Shown here: in pieces, positions 1 to 7,226 of the stretch | Layout of the letters: each line of letters opens with the position of its first letter | How positions within the stretch are numbered: position 1 is the first letter of the stretch | Source: Deltaproteobacteria bacterium | GTDB lineage: Bacteria; Desulfobacterota; DSM-4660; Desulfatiglandales; Desulfatiglandaceae | DNA length: 10,728 nt | Assembly (NCBI GenBank): GCA_019314425.1 | Contig: JAFCZI010000052.1 | Coordinates: forward strand, 1 to 10,728 | Direction: 5' to 3' | Notes under the pieces: model-generated | Database searches by the model: none | Told to the model about the DNA's origin: nothing | What the model saw: only the letters and a program-made list of their open reading frames with translations | Position numbers and translations under genes: made by a program

Positions 1-1
1 C

Positions 2-745
2 AGGTCGTCTGATGACATGACCACCAGCGTGGATGGTATCATAATTGATATAAGCCAAAGGATAAAACTTCAGGAACAATTGGTTCAGGCAGAAGGCCTT
101 AAAACTATTTCCGAAGTGTCTGCCAGACTGGCCCATGAGATCAGAAACCCCCTTATGTCGGCCGGAGGGTTTGCCCGGCGGCTCCTGAGCTCACTGTCTC
201 CTTCTGATCCTAACCGGAACAAAGTGGAGATTATTGTTCAGGAAGTAGGCCGGTTGGAGTCCATTCTGCGGATGATTTTGAACTATATGCATCCCATAGA
301 ATTAGACCTGTCACCTATTAATCTTGAAAGCTGGGTTAAAAATGCAATAAGCGCGGTATCCGCGACCGCCGCGGAAAAAGGTATCCGGATAACTTCGCAA
401 TTGACATCTGGGTTGCCTGAGATATCCATAGATCACGCCCATATGTCTGAGAGCCTGGAAACTCTTTTTCAAAACGCCATCTACCAGATGGAAAAAGGAA
501 CAAGACTGTCAGTTTTCACCTGCCGGGAAGGCGAGATTTTTAAGCTGCAAATCTGTTATCCTGTTAAACATATAGACCGGGATGATATGAAGGCCTTTTT
601 CTACCCCTTTGCCACATCTCCCATGAGATTGGATACGGTCGATCTTTCCATTGTCAAAACCATGATCAACAAACATGGTGGCACTATCAAGGCCGACCTT
701 AAAAGCTCTGGAGAAATTATTATTGAAATTTCATTGCTTTTCTGA
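2..745 (+). CDS. PAS-type sensor histidine kinase, C-terminal part (5' end outside window)
   Basis: The C-terminal portion of a two-component sensor kinase. The frame is open to the left edge (codons run from base 2), so the ATG at 17 is probably internal. The first ~20 residues (GIIIDISQR, then KLQEQL) look like the end of a PAS domain and its linker helix. A HisKA dimerisation domain follows, with H-box AHEIRNPL; the phospho-acceptor is His40 counted from the ATG at 17. The ATPase domain keeps an N-box-like segment (around Asn153, FQNAIYQM) and an F-box-like FYPFATSP. The usual DxGxG is replaced by CYPVKHI (about 180-186), and GTGLGL by a glycine-free RLDTVDL (about 204-210). ATP binding is therefore doubtful. 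It may be a degenerate kinase that acts as a receiver-binding phosphatase or partner. No response regulator is visible. The activase gene starts 75 bases downstream on the same strand. The family is clear; the sensed signal is unknown. Confidence 0.85.
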   Translation, partial: RSSDDMTTSVDGIIIDISQRIKLQEQLVQAEGLKTISEVSARLAHEIRNPLMSAGGFARRLLSSLSPSDPNRNKVEIIVQEVGRLESILRMILNYMHPIELDLSPINLESWVKNAISAVSATAAEKGIRITSQLTSGLPEISIDHAHMSESLETLFQNAIYQMEKGTRLSVFTCREGEIFKLQICYPVKHIDRDDMKAFFYPFATSPMRLDTVDLSIVKTMINKHGGTIKADLKSSGEIIIEISLLF

Positions 746-820
746 AAAAGCTCATCAATTATTGCATGCCAAAGTCATGAATGAAGTGAATTGGCGTGTT
801 TTTAACTGCGGGAGAATTTT

Positions 821-1648
821 GTGTTTGTCGGTATTGATGTTGGTTCATTAACAGCCAAGTCCGTTTTGATAGGTTATAACGGAATCGTGGCCTTTTGTAT
901 TTCAGAAACTGGTGACAATCCTGAAAAAGCGGGTGAAAATATATTTGAAGCCCTGCTTAACAAAGGACAAGTTTTCAAGGAAGATGTTAAATTCGTAATC
1001 GGCACAGGTTACGGCAGAATTGCCCTCTCATTTGCAGACAAGACTGTTACTGAACTGACGTGCCATGCCAAAGGCGCCCATTCTTTGAATTCAAATATTC
1101 GAACGCTCATTGATGTTGGCGGTCAGGACAGTAAAGTTATCAAGCTTAATCCGAATGGCAGCATGGCGGATTTTGTGATGAATGACAAGTGTGCCGCGGG
1201 CACAGGGAGATTTCTTGAGGTAATGGCTGGGGCATTGAGGGTTGATCTTCAGGAGTTGGGCGAGGTTTCGTTGCGCTCTGAAGCTCCGTGCAATATAAAC
1301 AGCGCCTGTACGGTGTTTGCCGAATCCGAGGTGATATCTCTGCTTGCCGCAGGTCAGCCCAAGGAAAACATTATTGCCGGTCTCCATCATGGAATTGCAA
1401 AAAGGGTTGCGAATATGGTCTGGCGGATAGGATTGAAAGAGGATGTTTGCTTTGTTGGGGGTGTTTCAAAAAACAACGGTCTGAAGGCGGCTCTGGAAAC
1501 GTTCCTGGGCAGCCGGTTTATATCCATTCGTGAAGACCCCCAGATCACCGGGGCGCTTGGAGCCGCATTATTGGCAAGGGAACACTGTGACCGGAACCGG
1601 CCGGGTCAAATTGAGCGCAACGCGGCAAGGTCTCGAACTGTTCGTTAG
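821..1648 (+). CDS. Acyl-CoA dehydratase activase (BadF/BadG/BcrA/BcrD ATPase family, HgdC-like)
   Basis: An ATP-dependent one-electron activator of the 2-hydroxyacyl-CoA dehydratase / benzoyl-CoA reductase type. Known members are homodimers that hold one [4Fe-4S] cluster at the interface and couple ATP hydrolysis to low-potential electron transfer. The 275 residues are close to the ~260 usual for HgdC. The ASKHA fold motifs are all present: phosphate-1 GIDVGSLTAKSVL at the N-terminus, phosphate-2 DVGGQDSK (about 98-105), and adenosine motif FVGGVSKNNGLK near 210-222. The two expected cluster cysteines are in NDKCAAGTGRF (about 124) and NSACTVFAES (about 163). The start is GTG, preceded by GGGAGAA at 810-816 with good spacing. 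The last ~20 residues after LGAALLARE look like a non-conserved tail. No dehydratase or reductase subunits are present, so its partner cannot be named from this window. Oxygen sensitivity of this family points to an anaerobic host. Confidence 0.9.
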   Translation: MFVGIDVGSLTAKSVLIGYNGIVAFCISETGDNPEKAGENIFEALLNKGQVFKEDVKFVIGTGYGRIALSFADKTVTELTCHAKGAHSLNSNIRTLIDVGGQDSKVIKLNPNGSMADFVMNDKCAAGTGRFLEVMAGALRVDLQELGEVSLRSEAPCNINSACTVFAESEVISLLAAGQPKENIIAGLHHGIAKRVANMVWRIGLKEDVCFVGGVSKNNGLKAALETFLGSRFISIREDPQITGALGAALLAREHCDRNRPGQIERNAARSRTVR

Positions 1649-1735
1649 AGCCGCAAATAGCCGGTGTGATAAATGCGGGTAAGATGAAGTATGTGACGAA
1701 GATTCAGCAGGTGTGGATGTCGGGAAGGATAAACT

Positions 1736-2593
1736 ATGCGGTTAGGCAGTCATATGTCAATTGCAGGTGGATTATACAAAGCGTTAGAGCGGGGACATGA
1801 CCTTGCCTGCGAGACAATTCAGATATTCACGAAAAACGCCAGCCGCTGGAAGGCAAAGGGGTTGATCCTGTCCGATGCTGAAAAGTTCAAGCGCGTAATG
1901 ATAAAGACGGGGATAAAACCTGTTGTGGCTCATGATTCATATCTCATCAATCTTGCATCACCTGATCAGGGGACTTGCAAGAAATCGATCGAGGCCCTGA
2001 AAGACGAACTGGACCGGGCCGATTTGCTTGAAATCCCATATCTTGTTATACACCCCGGTTCTCACGTGGGCCAGGGAGAAAAAGAAGGTCTGCTTCGAAT
2101 TTCAGCGGCCCTTAATCAGATCCACCTCGATCTGCCTGACAACCGGGTCAGGATCCTGCTTGAGACAACCGCGGGTCAGGGGACGAATCTTGGCCACCGG
2201 TTTGAACATTTGGCCTTGCTTATGAATATGGCCAGACAAAAAGAGAGGCTCGGGATTTGTCTTGATACATGTCATATATTTGCCGCCGGCTACGACATCC
2301 GGACAAAACAGACCTACGACGAAACGATGGATAAATTTGACCAGACGATCGGCCTTGAGAATCTCTTTGTTATCCATTTGAATGATTCAAAGAAGAAATT
2401 AGGCTCACAGATTGACAGACATGAACATATCGGTCGGGGTTTTATCGGGAAGGAAGGTTTCGAATTGATTCTGAATGATCCCCGGCTGGCCCATCTGCCC
2501 GGTATTTTGGAAACACCAAAGGAAAAGGATTTAGATGGCGTTGATATGGATGTAATAAATCTGAAAGTGCTTTCAGAACTAAGGCCGCATTGA
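1736..2593 (+). CDS. nfo: Endonuclease IV (deoxyribonuclease IV, AP endonuclease)
   Basis: A base-excision-repair enzyme that cleaves the DNA backbone 5' to abasic sites; cytoplasmic, three-zinc TIM barrel. At 285 residues it matches the family length. All nine metal ligands known from E. coli Nfo can be placed: His66 (VAHDSY), His106 (VIHPGSH), Glu143 (LLETTAGQG), Asp177 and His180 (LDTCHIFAAGYD), His214 (VIHLNDSK), Asp227 and His229 (DRHEHIGRG), and Glu259 (ILETPK). The N-terminus (RLGSHMSIAGGL) is also typical. The ATG start has GGAAGGA at 1723-1729, six bases upstream. It lies 87 bases after the activase on the same strand, so co-transcription is possible but not shown. It converges with the gene that ends at 2810. 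Every expected catalytic residue is present, so the enzyme should be active. Confidence 0.97.
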   Translation: MRLGSHMSIAGGLYKALERGHDLACETIQIFTKNASRWKAKGLILSDAEKFKRVMIKTGIKPVVAHDSYLINLASPDQGTCKKSIEALKDELDRADLLEIPYLVIHPGSHVGQGEKEGLLRISAALNQIHLDLPDNRVRILLETTAGQGTNLGHRFEHLALLMNMARQKERLGICLDTCHIFAAGYDIRTKQTYDETMDKFDQTIGLENLFVIHLNDSKKKLGSQIDRHEHIGRGFIGKEGFELILNDPRLAHLPGILETPKEKDLDGVDMDVINLKVLSELRPH

Positions 2594-2809
2594 ACCTGAA
2601 CCAGTATGGCTGGATTAAAGTCAATCATATCCACCCCCGGCTGAAGGTGTTGCTGATAAACTTTTAATCACTGTCACGCTCAAGACACCAGGAGCGCAAA
2701 GAAAAAATATATTACGAGCACCGGGCAGCGGCCTTCATCCTTTGAAATATTACACCACCCACGCGCTTTTATCTGAGCTCTAATGCTTTTTTTAAGAGAG
2801 ATAATTTTT
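2594..2809. other. Convergent intergenic region, no gene seen
   Basis: This 216-base stretch separates the 3' ends of nfo and the PEP-synthase-like gene. I see no coding sequence with a ribosome binding site. A short inverted repeat (CGCTC at 2677-2681 and GAGCG at 2692-2696, 10-base loop) is the only hairpin noticed. It lacks a U-tract on either strand, so it is not called a terminator. Confidence 0.5.
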
Positions 2810-5428
2810 TCAGGAAACCCTGATTGGCTTGGGAGAACAGATCATTTTTTGGATGTCTTGAGTGAGCTTGGACCTGTAATAATTTATAGATGCATCCGAT
2901 GTCATGACCATATCCAGTTGTCTGGTGTGGATAGTCAGGTAGCCAAGTATTTTCAGATGATCCTGCATGAATGCCATCGTCCGGTCTTCAAGGCGGGCTA
3001 TTAAGTTGTCTTTTCTTATTTCCACTCTGAAATCATGATCTTCTAATATGGTTTTTACAAACAAGACCCTTTTCCGTCTTCGCTCATAATTTGCGGCGCC
3101 TCCCATGAACTGAAAACTGATGTAGTTTTCGTTTGATCTTTCACTGACCATGGCTTCAATGGCAGAAAAATGAAAACCAAGCCGGGAAGTGAGACTGCAA
3201 TAATTTTTCGAGATCATAAAATAATTCCGACTGGCATACCGGGAACGTACTCCTGGTGTTAAGGCTGTGTTTGTAGTGGCCTCAAACATAACCGACATGA
3301 GGCCTTTTCCGTTAATGGGAGGCGGACCTTCCCATGGGATGGCGGCAATTCCTTCCCATAGAGACAGCATTGGAATAGAGCTGATATCTTCAAGTTTAAT
3401 ATATCGACCCTCAATTTCTTTTTTAAAGCCATCGTCGAGGTTTAAGACCCACCACTGCATGGCAACATCACAAAAAAGCTGTTTGCTGGACCGTTCCGGA
3501 AAGTGATGGTCTTTGCCGAACTGGAACATTTCAATAACCACTTTTTCATGGCAAAATCTGGTTATATCATGAAACGTTGCGCAATGCTTCGGACTGAATT
3601 TATGAGAGTCAGGATCAAGAAGGTTCAAGGGAATGATATGCCGGCCCGCCCCTCTTGCCGCCTCAAAGACCGGACTTCCTTCCATCAGGTTTAGGGGAGG
3701 GGGGCTCTCTTTCAATAGATTATCATTGCGGCCCTCATAGATCCTTAGACTGTCGGCATCTACTGTGATCAACTGCCCGTTTTTCACCCTGTCGATGGCG
3801 TGTTTTATCCCAAAAACAGCGGGAACGCCAAATTCCCTGGCCACATTTGCAAGATGTCCGGTTATGCCCCCTTGCTCTGTGATTACGGCCGCGGCCCGAT
3901 TAAGGACCGTGGCCCAGCGGGGCAAGGCCTGCGCTGTTACAAGCACAGCCCCTTCAGGAAACCGAAGGACATCCATATCCTTTTTTATAATAAAAACCTG
4001 GCCGGCCCCGACACCTGGACTGGCAGTAGTTCCGCCCTTAAAAATCATTTCATCCCGGTTTTTTTCCTGTGATGATGCGACAGCTTTCATCCGGCGCGCC
4101 ATAACCTGCTTAAGAGGCCGGCATTGGAGTAAGACGATGGAACCATTTTCTATAAGAGCCCACTCAATATCCTGTGGGGAGCCGTAATGTGCTTCGAGTT
4201 TTATTGCCAGACGCGCCAGTTCCAGGGCCTTCTCATCATCGAGTGAGGCCAGGCCGCCTTTGTCGCCGGTTATGTCCATTCGGCAAACACCTTCATCAGG
4301 ATAACATACGAACTTACGTTCTTTTATGGGGATTTCTTTTTTGAGGATCTTCAGGGGACTTTGGCGGGAAATAACAAAAATATCCGTTGCGGAGCTTCCA
4401 TCAACAACAGACTTGGGGAGCCCCCACACGGAATTAACAAGAACTGTCTCATCCCCTGGATTAACAGGGTTTTTGGAATAGATGACACCTCCTGAAACCG
4501 CGTCGACCATGCTGACGCACCCTACACACATGGCGACATCTTCATCCCGGATACCACGGTTGAGTCGATAGGCCATAGCCTGCAAATCATATTTGCTGGC
4601 AACAATCTCCTTATAAGTCTGAAAAACATTCTCTTGGCTCACGTTAAGCACTGAACGATATTGACCGGCAAATGATGTTTCGGCAAAGTCTTCCCCCAGG
4701 GCGCTGCTTCGCATGGCAAGAGTAACTTTTCCCCCCTCCTCTTTTTCAAGTATATGATATTGTTTTAAAATAGCGTCTCTAAGATCATCAGGAATGGAAC
4801 CGTGGATGATAAACTGCTGAATATCAGAGCTCAGTTTATAAAGCTGATCAATCCGTTTAACATCAGCGGCCTGGATACGACGATCGATATCTGTCTGCAA
4901 ATCGTTGTAATTCATAAATCTGTGGTAGGACCGGGCGGTAATGGCAAATCCGTCAGAAGCCTGGATGGCAATCCTGTTTTTAATTTCCCCAAGGTTTGCC
5001 ATCTTGCTTCCAACCTGATCCGCGAGGTCTTTGTCGATTTCTTTTAACGGGATTACCAGCCGGCTATCTTCAAGAGGTCTGTTATTTACCAAAAAGAGAT
5101 TAATTTTTTTTTGGATATTTTTAAAGCTCCCGTAGAGTTCTTCATACTTTCCCGGGGCAAGGTCATTGAGGTGTTTGATGATTTGCCACACATTGGAAGA
5201 AGCGATGGTACACCAGGCCCTGACATGAGTCATCCCGAAAGGGCTGTGGCCCTGTAAAGCCTCTTCCATTTCAGCCATGATATCGAGAGCCTTGTTGTTG
5301 GCGCTCAAAAGTAGCTTGAAATGGTGATACCGTGCCTTGAAGTCATTTCTGAGTTCTTCAAGCGCGGCTTCATCCAGTACCTGCTTTTTGAAAAAAAGTC
5401 TTTTTATCTTGTCCAGCGCTCGGCCCAT
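2810..5428 (-). CDS. PEP-synthase / PPDK-like phosphotransferase with non-canonical C-terminus
   Basis: A protein of the PEP synthase / pyruvate phosphate dikinase superfamily. Positions count from a possible GTG at 5464 (884 residues). I prefer the ATG at 5428 (872 residues, MGRALDKIKRLFF), because the upstream 36 bases are ACCG-rich repeat-like sequence; neither start has a good ribosome binding site. About 130 helical N-terminal residues precede the ATP-grasp PEP/pyruvate-binding domain: QVGSKMANLGE (150-160), MRSSALGEDFAETSFAGQ (251-268), SGGVIYSKNP (324-333) and DIEWALIENG...LQCRPL (432-451). The swivelling phospho-His domain follows, with ASPGVGAGQV (481-490) and GGITGHLANVARE, whose His537 aligns with the catalytic histidine. 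Residues ~590-884 lack the PEP-binding barrel signatures of PpsA (no GTNDLTQ, no GICGQAPS). They instead contain an unfamiliar region rich in His, Trp and aromatic residues. The ATP and phospho-His half should work, but the acceptor may not be pyruvate. Confidence 0.8.
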   Translation of the reverse strand: MGRALDKIKRLFFKKQVLDEAALEELRNDFKARYHHFKLLLSANNKALDIMAEMEEALQGHSPFGMTHVRAWCTIASSNVWQIIKHLNDLAPGKYEELYGSFKNIQKKINLFLVNNRPLEDSRLVIPLKEIDKDLADQVGSKMANLGEIKNRIAIQASDGFAITARSYHRFMNYNDLQTDIDRRIQAADVKRIDQLYKLSSDIQQFIIHGSIPDDLRDAILKQYHILEKEEGGKVTLAMRSSALGEDFAETSFAGQYRSVLNVSQENVFQTYKEIVASKYDLQAMAYRLNRGIRDEDVAMCVGCVSMVDAVSGGVIYSKNPVNPGDETVLVNSVWGLPKSVVDGSSATDIFVISRQSPLKILKKEIPIKERKFVCYPDEGVCRMDITGDKGGLASLDDEKALELARLAIKLEAHYGSPQDIEWALIENGSIVLLQCRPLKQVMARRMKAVASSQEKNRDEMIFKGGTTASPGVGAGQVFIIKKDMDVLRFPEGAVLVTAQALPRWATVLNRAAAVITEQGGITGHLANVAREFGVPAVFGIKHAIDRVKNGQLITVDADSLRIYEGRNDNLLKESPPPLNLMEGSPVFEAARGAGRHIIPLNLLDPDSHKFSPKHCATFHDITRFCHEKVVIEMFQFGKDHHFPERSSKQLFCDVAMQWWVLNLDDGFKKEIEGRYIKLEDISSIPMLSLWEGIAAIPWEGPPPINGKGLMSVMFEATTNTALTPGVRSRYASRNYFMISKNYCSLTSRLGFHFSAIEAMVSERSNENYISFQFMGGAANYERRRKRVLFVKTILEDHDFRVEIRKDNLIARLEDRTMAFMQDHLKILGYLTIHTRQLDMVMTSDASINYYRSKLTQDIQKMICSPKPIRVS

Positions 5429-5515
5429 AATAAAAATAGTATACTGCCTAAAATAACCGGTCACGGTTCACAGTTATCGGTTTTCGGTTGAAAAGACCAA
5501 AGGATTTCGACCTGT

Positions 5516-5549
5516 GCGGTTAGCTTTTAGCCATTAGCGGTTAGCTTTT
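5516..5549. repeat. Tandem 13-base repeat at the end of the S23 remnant
   Basis: GCGGTTAGCTTTT occurs at 5516-5528 and again at 5537-5549, a 21-base period. On the minus strand this gives alternating GCTAACCGC and GCTAATGGC blocks that overlap the stop codon of the decayed four-helix-bundle gene. Its internal 12-mer (AACCGCTAATGG on the minus strand, 5531-5542) is identical to part of the repeat arm at 7212-7223, so the two repeat families may be related. Confidence 0.6.
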
Positions 5550-5720
5550 GGATAAAACTGTTCAACATCCTCTTTGCCTCATTGACCGGTTGATTAAGTT
5601 CTTTATATGTTTCATCCTGTATATAATTGAGATCGCAAGCGAGAAGCAGTTGATATTCCACACCTCGCTTGCAGATCCGGCAGCGATGCTCATAAACCTG
5701 GCAAGTTCTCGTTCACTATC
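5527..5720 (-). pseudogene. Four-helix-bundle (S23 / 23S rRNA intervening-sequence) protein remnant
   Basis: The C-terminal part of an S23-type four-helix-bundle protein. Read on the minus strand from about 5720, one frame gives DSERELARFMSIAAGSASEV. After a two-base shift the next frame gives EYQLLLACDLNYIQDETYKE and ends ...NEAKRMLNSFIQKLTANG before a TAA at 5527-5529. The order and wording match the family's last two helices (RFLSIA.GS..ELEYQLL, then ..RML..LI..L). The shift lies at GAGGTGTGGAA (near 5661-5671) and is explained by a duplicated TG. The N-terminal ~50 residues are missing: the sequence before 5720 is the coding region of res. The gene is therefore both truncated and frameshifted. 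Such genes occur within 23S rRNA intervening sequences or as free chromosomal genes; no rRNA is present here. Confidence 0.72.
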
Positions 5721-6772
5721 CCCAGCGGATAATCGGCGATGGTCTGCACGAAGATAGCGCCGTTATTGTGCCTGGGTGTGGCCGTCGTGTCCACCTGCAA
5801 GGCAAGCGAACCACCTTTTTGAAGCAGCCGGTTGTGAATGTCCTCGATCGATTTGAACCAGGCCATGCGCGGATCGTGGATGTGATGCGCCTCGTCATTC
5901 AGAATCATCAACTCGTCGATATCACGAACGATCATACCTAAATCCACCTTGGAATCCGTGGTCGCCCCGGTGGGCCGCTTGCCCAGGAAATAGTCCATAG
6001 TGTTTTCATCGGCAGGTGTTGGGGGGATATCATCGCCGGCATAGACGCGGTGGATGTTGGTCAGGAAGATATTGCCGGTGGGTCTGGTGATGGTGACCTC
6101 GTCTTGCTTGTGCAGGGTGAGTTGAAAATCATCGCGCCAGTTGCGGCCGTCCACGCCGTTGTCTGGAAGCGCCGGGTCTTCAAAAAAAATACGCAGTCCC
6201 TGAAAATCCTTGAAGATACGATCCAGCACAATGATGTTGGGTGTGATTACCAGAAAGTTGCGCGCTAATTGGGAATCCGGCTCGTAGAGTTTATGGAAGA
6301 AACTCCACGCAAGCGCAAGGCTAAGGACCTTGGTCTTGCCGCTTCCGGTAGCCATCTTGATTACAAAACGCCGCCATGTCTCGTCGAAGCTGGTTCCCGA
6401 CACAAGACCAGTCGCGTCGAATCGCATCATGTCGTACTTATCCTGAACGCCGGCAACGTCGTACAGGTAAATGATCGTTTCCAATGCTTCGCGCTGGGCG
6501 AAATAGTACTGAAACTGACTCATGGTCCGGTCGGCCTGTTCCAGCATATGCGGCGTATTGAACCACCAGTTGAGCAGGCTCTTGCTGGTATCGGACGCGC
6601 CGACGTAGCCACCGTCCCGGAATTCCTTCACTCTTTTGCGCAGTTGCGAGACCAGGGGCGGCATGAGCTTTTCCATGCTCGTTTCGCGCAAGGCTTCATC
6701 GGCAGGGAACCAGCGAATGTCCGGATCAAGGATGGCGTGCGGGGAATCGGGGAAATTTTTGTGTAACGCCAT
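5690..6772 (-). pseudogene. res: Type III restriction endonuclease Res subunit, 3'-truncated
   Basis: The N-terminal third of a type III restriction (Res) subunit, the ATP-dependent translocase/nuclease partner of Mod. A 360-codon frame remains; intact Res proteins are usually about 900-1000 residues. Visible motifs are a Q-motif-like region (Gln86 to Gln93), Walker A ATGSGKT (141-147), LVITPNIIVLDRI (174-186), the DEAH box LNDEAHHIHD (291-300) and motif III TTATPRH (329-335). Family similarity stops at FVQTIADYPL (341-350), near 5723. The last ten codons read into the S23 remnant. Helicase motifs IV-VI and the PD-(D/E)XK nuclease domain are absent, so restriction should be lost. The ATG overlaps the TAA of the GxxExxY gene by one base (TAATG), which implies translational coupling. 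The N-terminal part could still be made, but a function is unlikely. Confidence 0.85.
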
Positions 6773-7215
6773 TATTTCCCGCCTTTGGAATTAACCGCGA
6801 ATGGACGCGAATGACCGCTAATATTTCTGGTGTTCGCATAGCGTTTCCATTGTAACTTCGGCGTACCGAAATTGATGAGCATACCAACCGGTAAACCTGT
6901 TGCTTTCAAATAGTTCAGTAATTGCGCTTCCTCAATCCGGGTGATGGACTGGATGGCCTTAATCTCAACAATAACTCGTTCGAAACATACATAATCTGCA
7001 ATGTATTCTTTGTTCAGAGTTATGTTCCTGTAATAAATCGTGATCCGTTGTTGAGGCGTATAGGGAATCTGTTTTTGGTCAAATTCTATTCCTAAGGCTT
7101 CCTGATATACCGCCTCAAGGAAACCGTTTCCCAATTCATTGGACACTTCCATAGCCGCGCCAACAATCTGGTACACTTCATCCTTCAATATCAATTCGCG
7201 TTTATTGGCGTCCAT
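6772..7215 (-). CDS. GxxExxY family protein (PD-(D/E)XK nuclease-like fold)
   Basis: A small protein with the family signature GFLEAVY (31-37) and the typical C-terminal EAQLLNYL...GLPVGMLINFG (96-117). A PD-(D/E)XK-like set is visible: Asp74 in YIADYV, Glu84 and Lys86 in VEIKA. The family's biochemical role is not established. At 147 residues it is slightly longer than usual (~125-130), because both ends are encoded by repeat arms: the first codons (MDANKRE) by the arm at 7194-7223 and the last ~18 residues (from NISGHSRPF) by the arm at 6793-6822. The start ATG has AAGGA seven bases upstream, just after the mod stop, giving an 11-base spacing. The stop overlaps the res start. The gene thus interrupts the usual mod-res pair and appears to have been inserted as a repeat-bounded unit while keeping translation linked. 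Confidence 0.85.
   Translation of the reverse strand: MDANKRELILKDEVYQIVGAAMEVSNELGNGFLEAVYQEALGIEFDQKQIPYTPQQRITIYYRNITLNKEYIADYVCFERVIVEIKAIQSITRIEEAQLLNYLKATGLPVGMLINFGTPKLQWKRYANTRNISGHSRPFAVNSKGGK
6793..6822 (+). repeat. 30-base repeat arm (3 x 10-base units), left end of GxxExxY unit
   Basis: Three consecutive 10-mers of the form NNMCGCNAAT: AACCGCGAAT, GGACGCGAAT, GACCGCTAAT. It is inverted relative to the arm at 7194-7223 and matches it at 25 of 30 positions. It encodes most of the last residues of the GxxExxY protein on the opposite strand. Confidence 0.85.
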
Positions 7216-7223
7216 TAGCGGTT
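7194..7223 (-). repeat. 30-base repeat arm, right end of GxxExxY unit
   Basis: On the minus strand the 10-mers are AACCGCTAAT, GGACGCCAAT and AAACGCGAAT. The arm holds the start codon and first codons of the GxxExxY gene. With the arm at 6793-6822 it makes terminal inverted repeats around a 431-base unit (6793-7223). Confidence 0.85.
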
Positions 7224-7226
7224 CCT

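Noticed and set aside
1091..1390. A 99-codon minus-strand frame within the activase gene.
   Set aside because: It is antisense to the conserved cysteine and phosphate motifs and has no ribosome binding site or similarity.
2677..2696. Inverted repeat CGCTC/GAGCG in the convergent gap, a possible terminator.
   Set aside because: A five-base stem with a ten-base loop and no T-run on either strand.
3765..4187. A 140-codon plus-strand frame opposite the PEP-synthase-like gene.
   Set aside because: It lies fully antisense to well-supported ATP-grasp and phospho-His coding sequence and has no recognisable domain.
5428..5464. TATACT with a weak GTGACC upstream on the minus strand, a possible promoter for the PEP-synthase-like gene.
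   Set aside because: The spacing is 15 bases and the -35 match is poor; transcription would begin almost at the ATG. Too weak to list as a feature.
6269..6766. A 165-codon plus-strand frame opposite res.
   Set aside because: It is antisense to the conserved helicase motifs of res; composition follows from the codon structure of the real gene.
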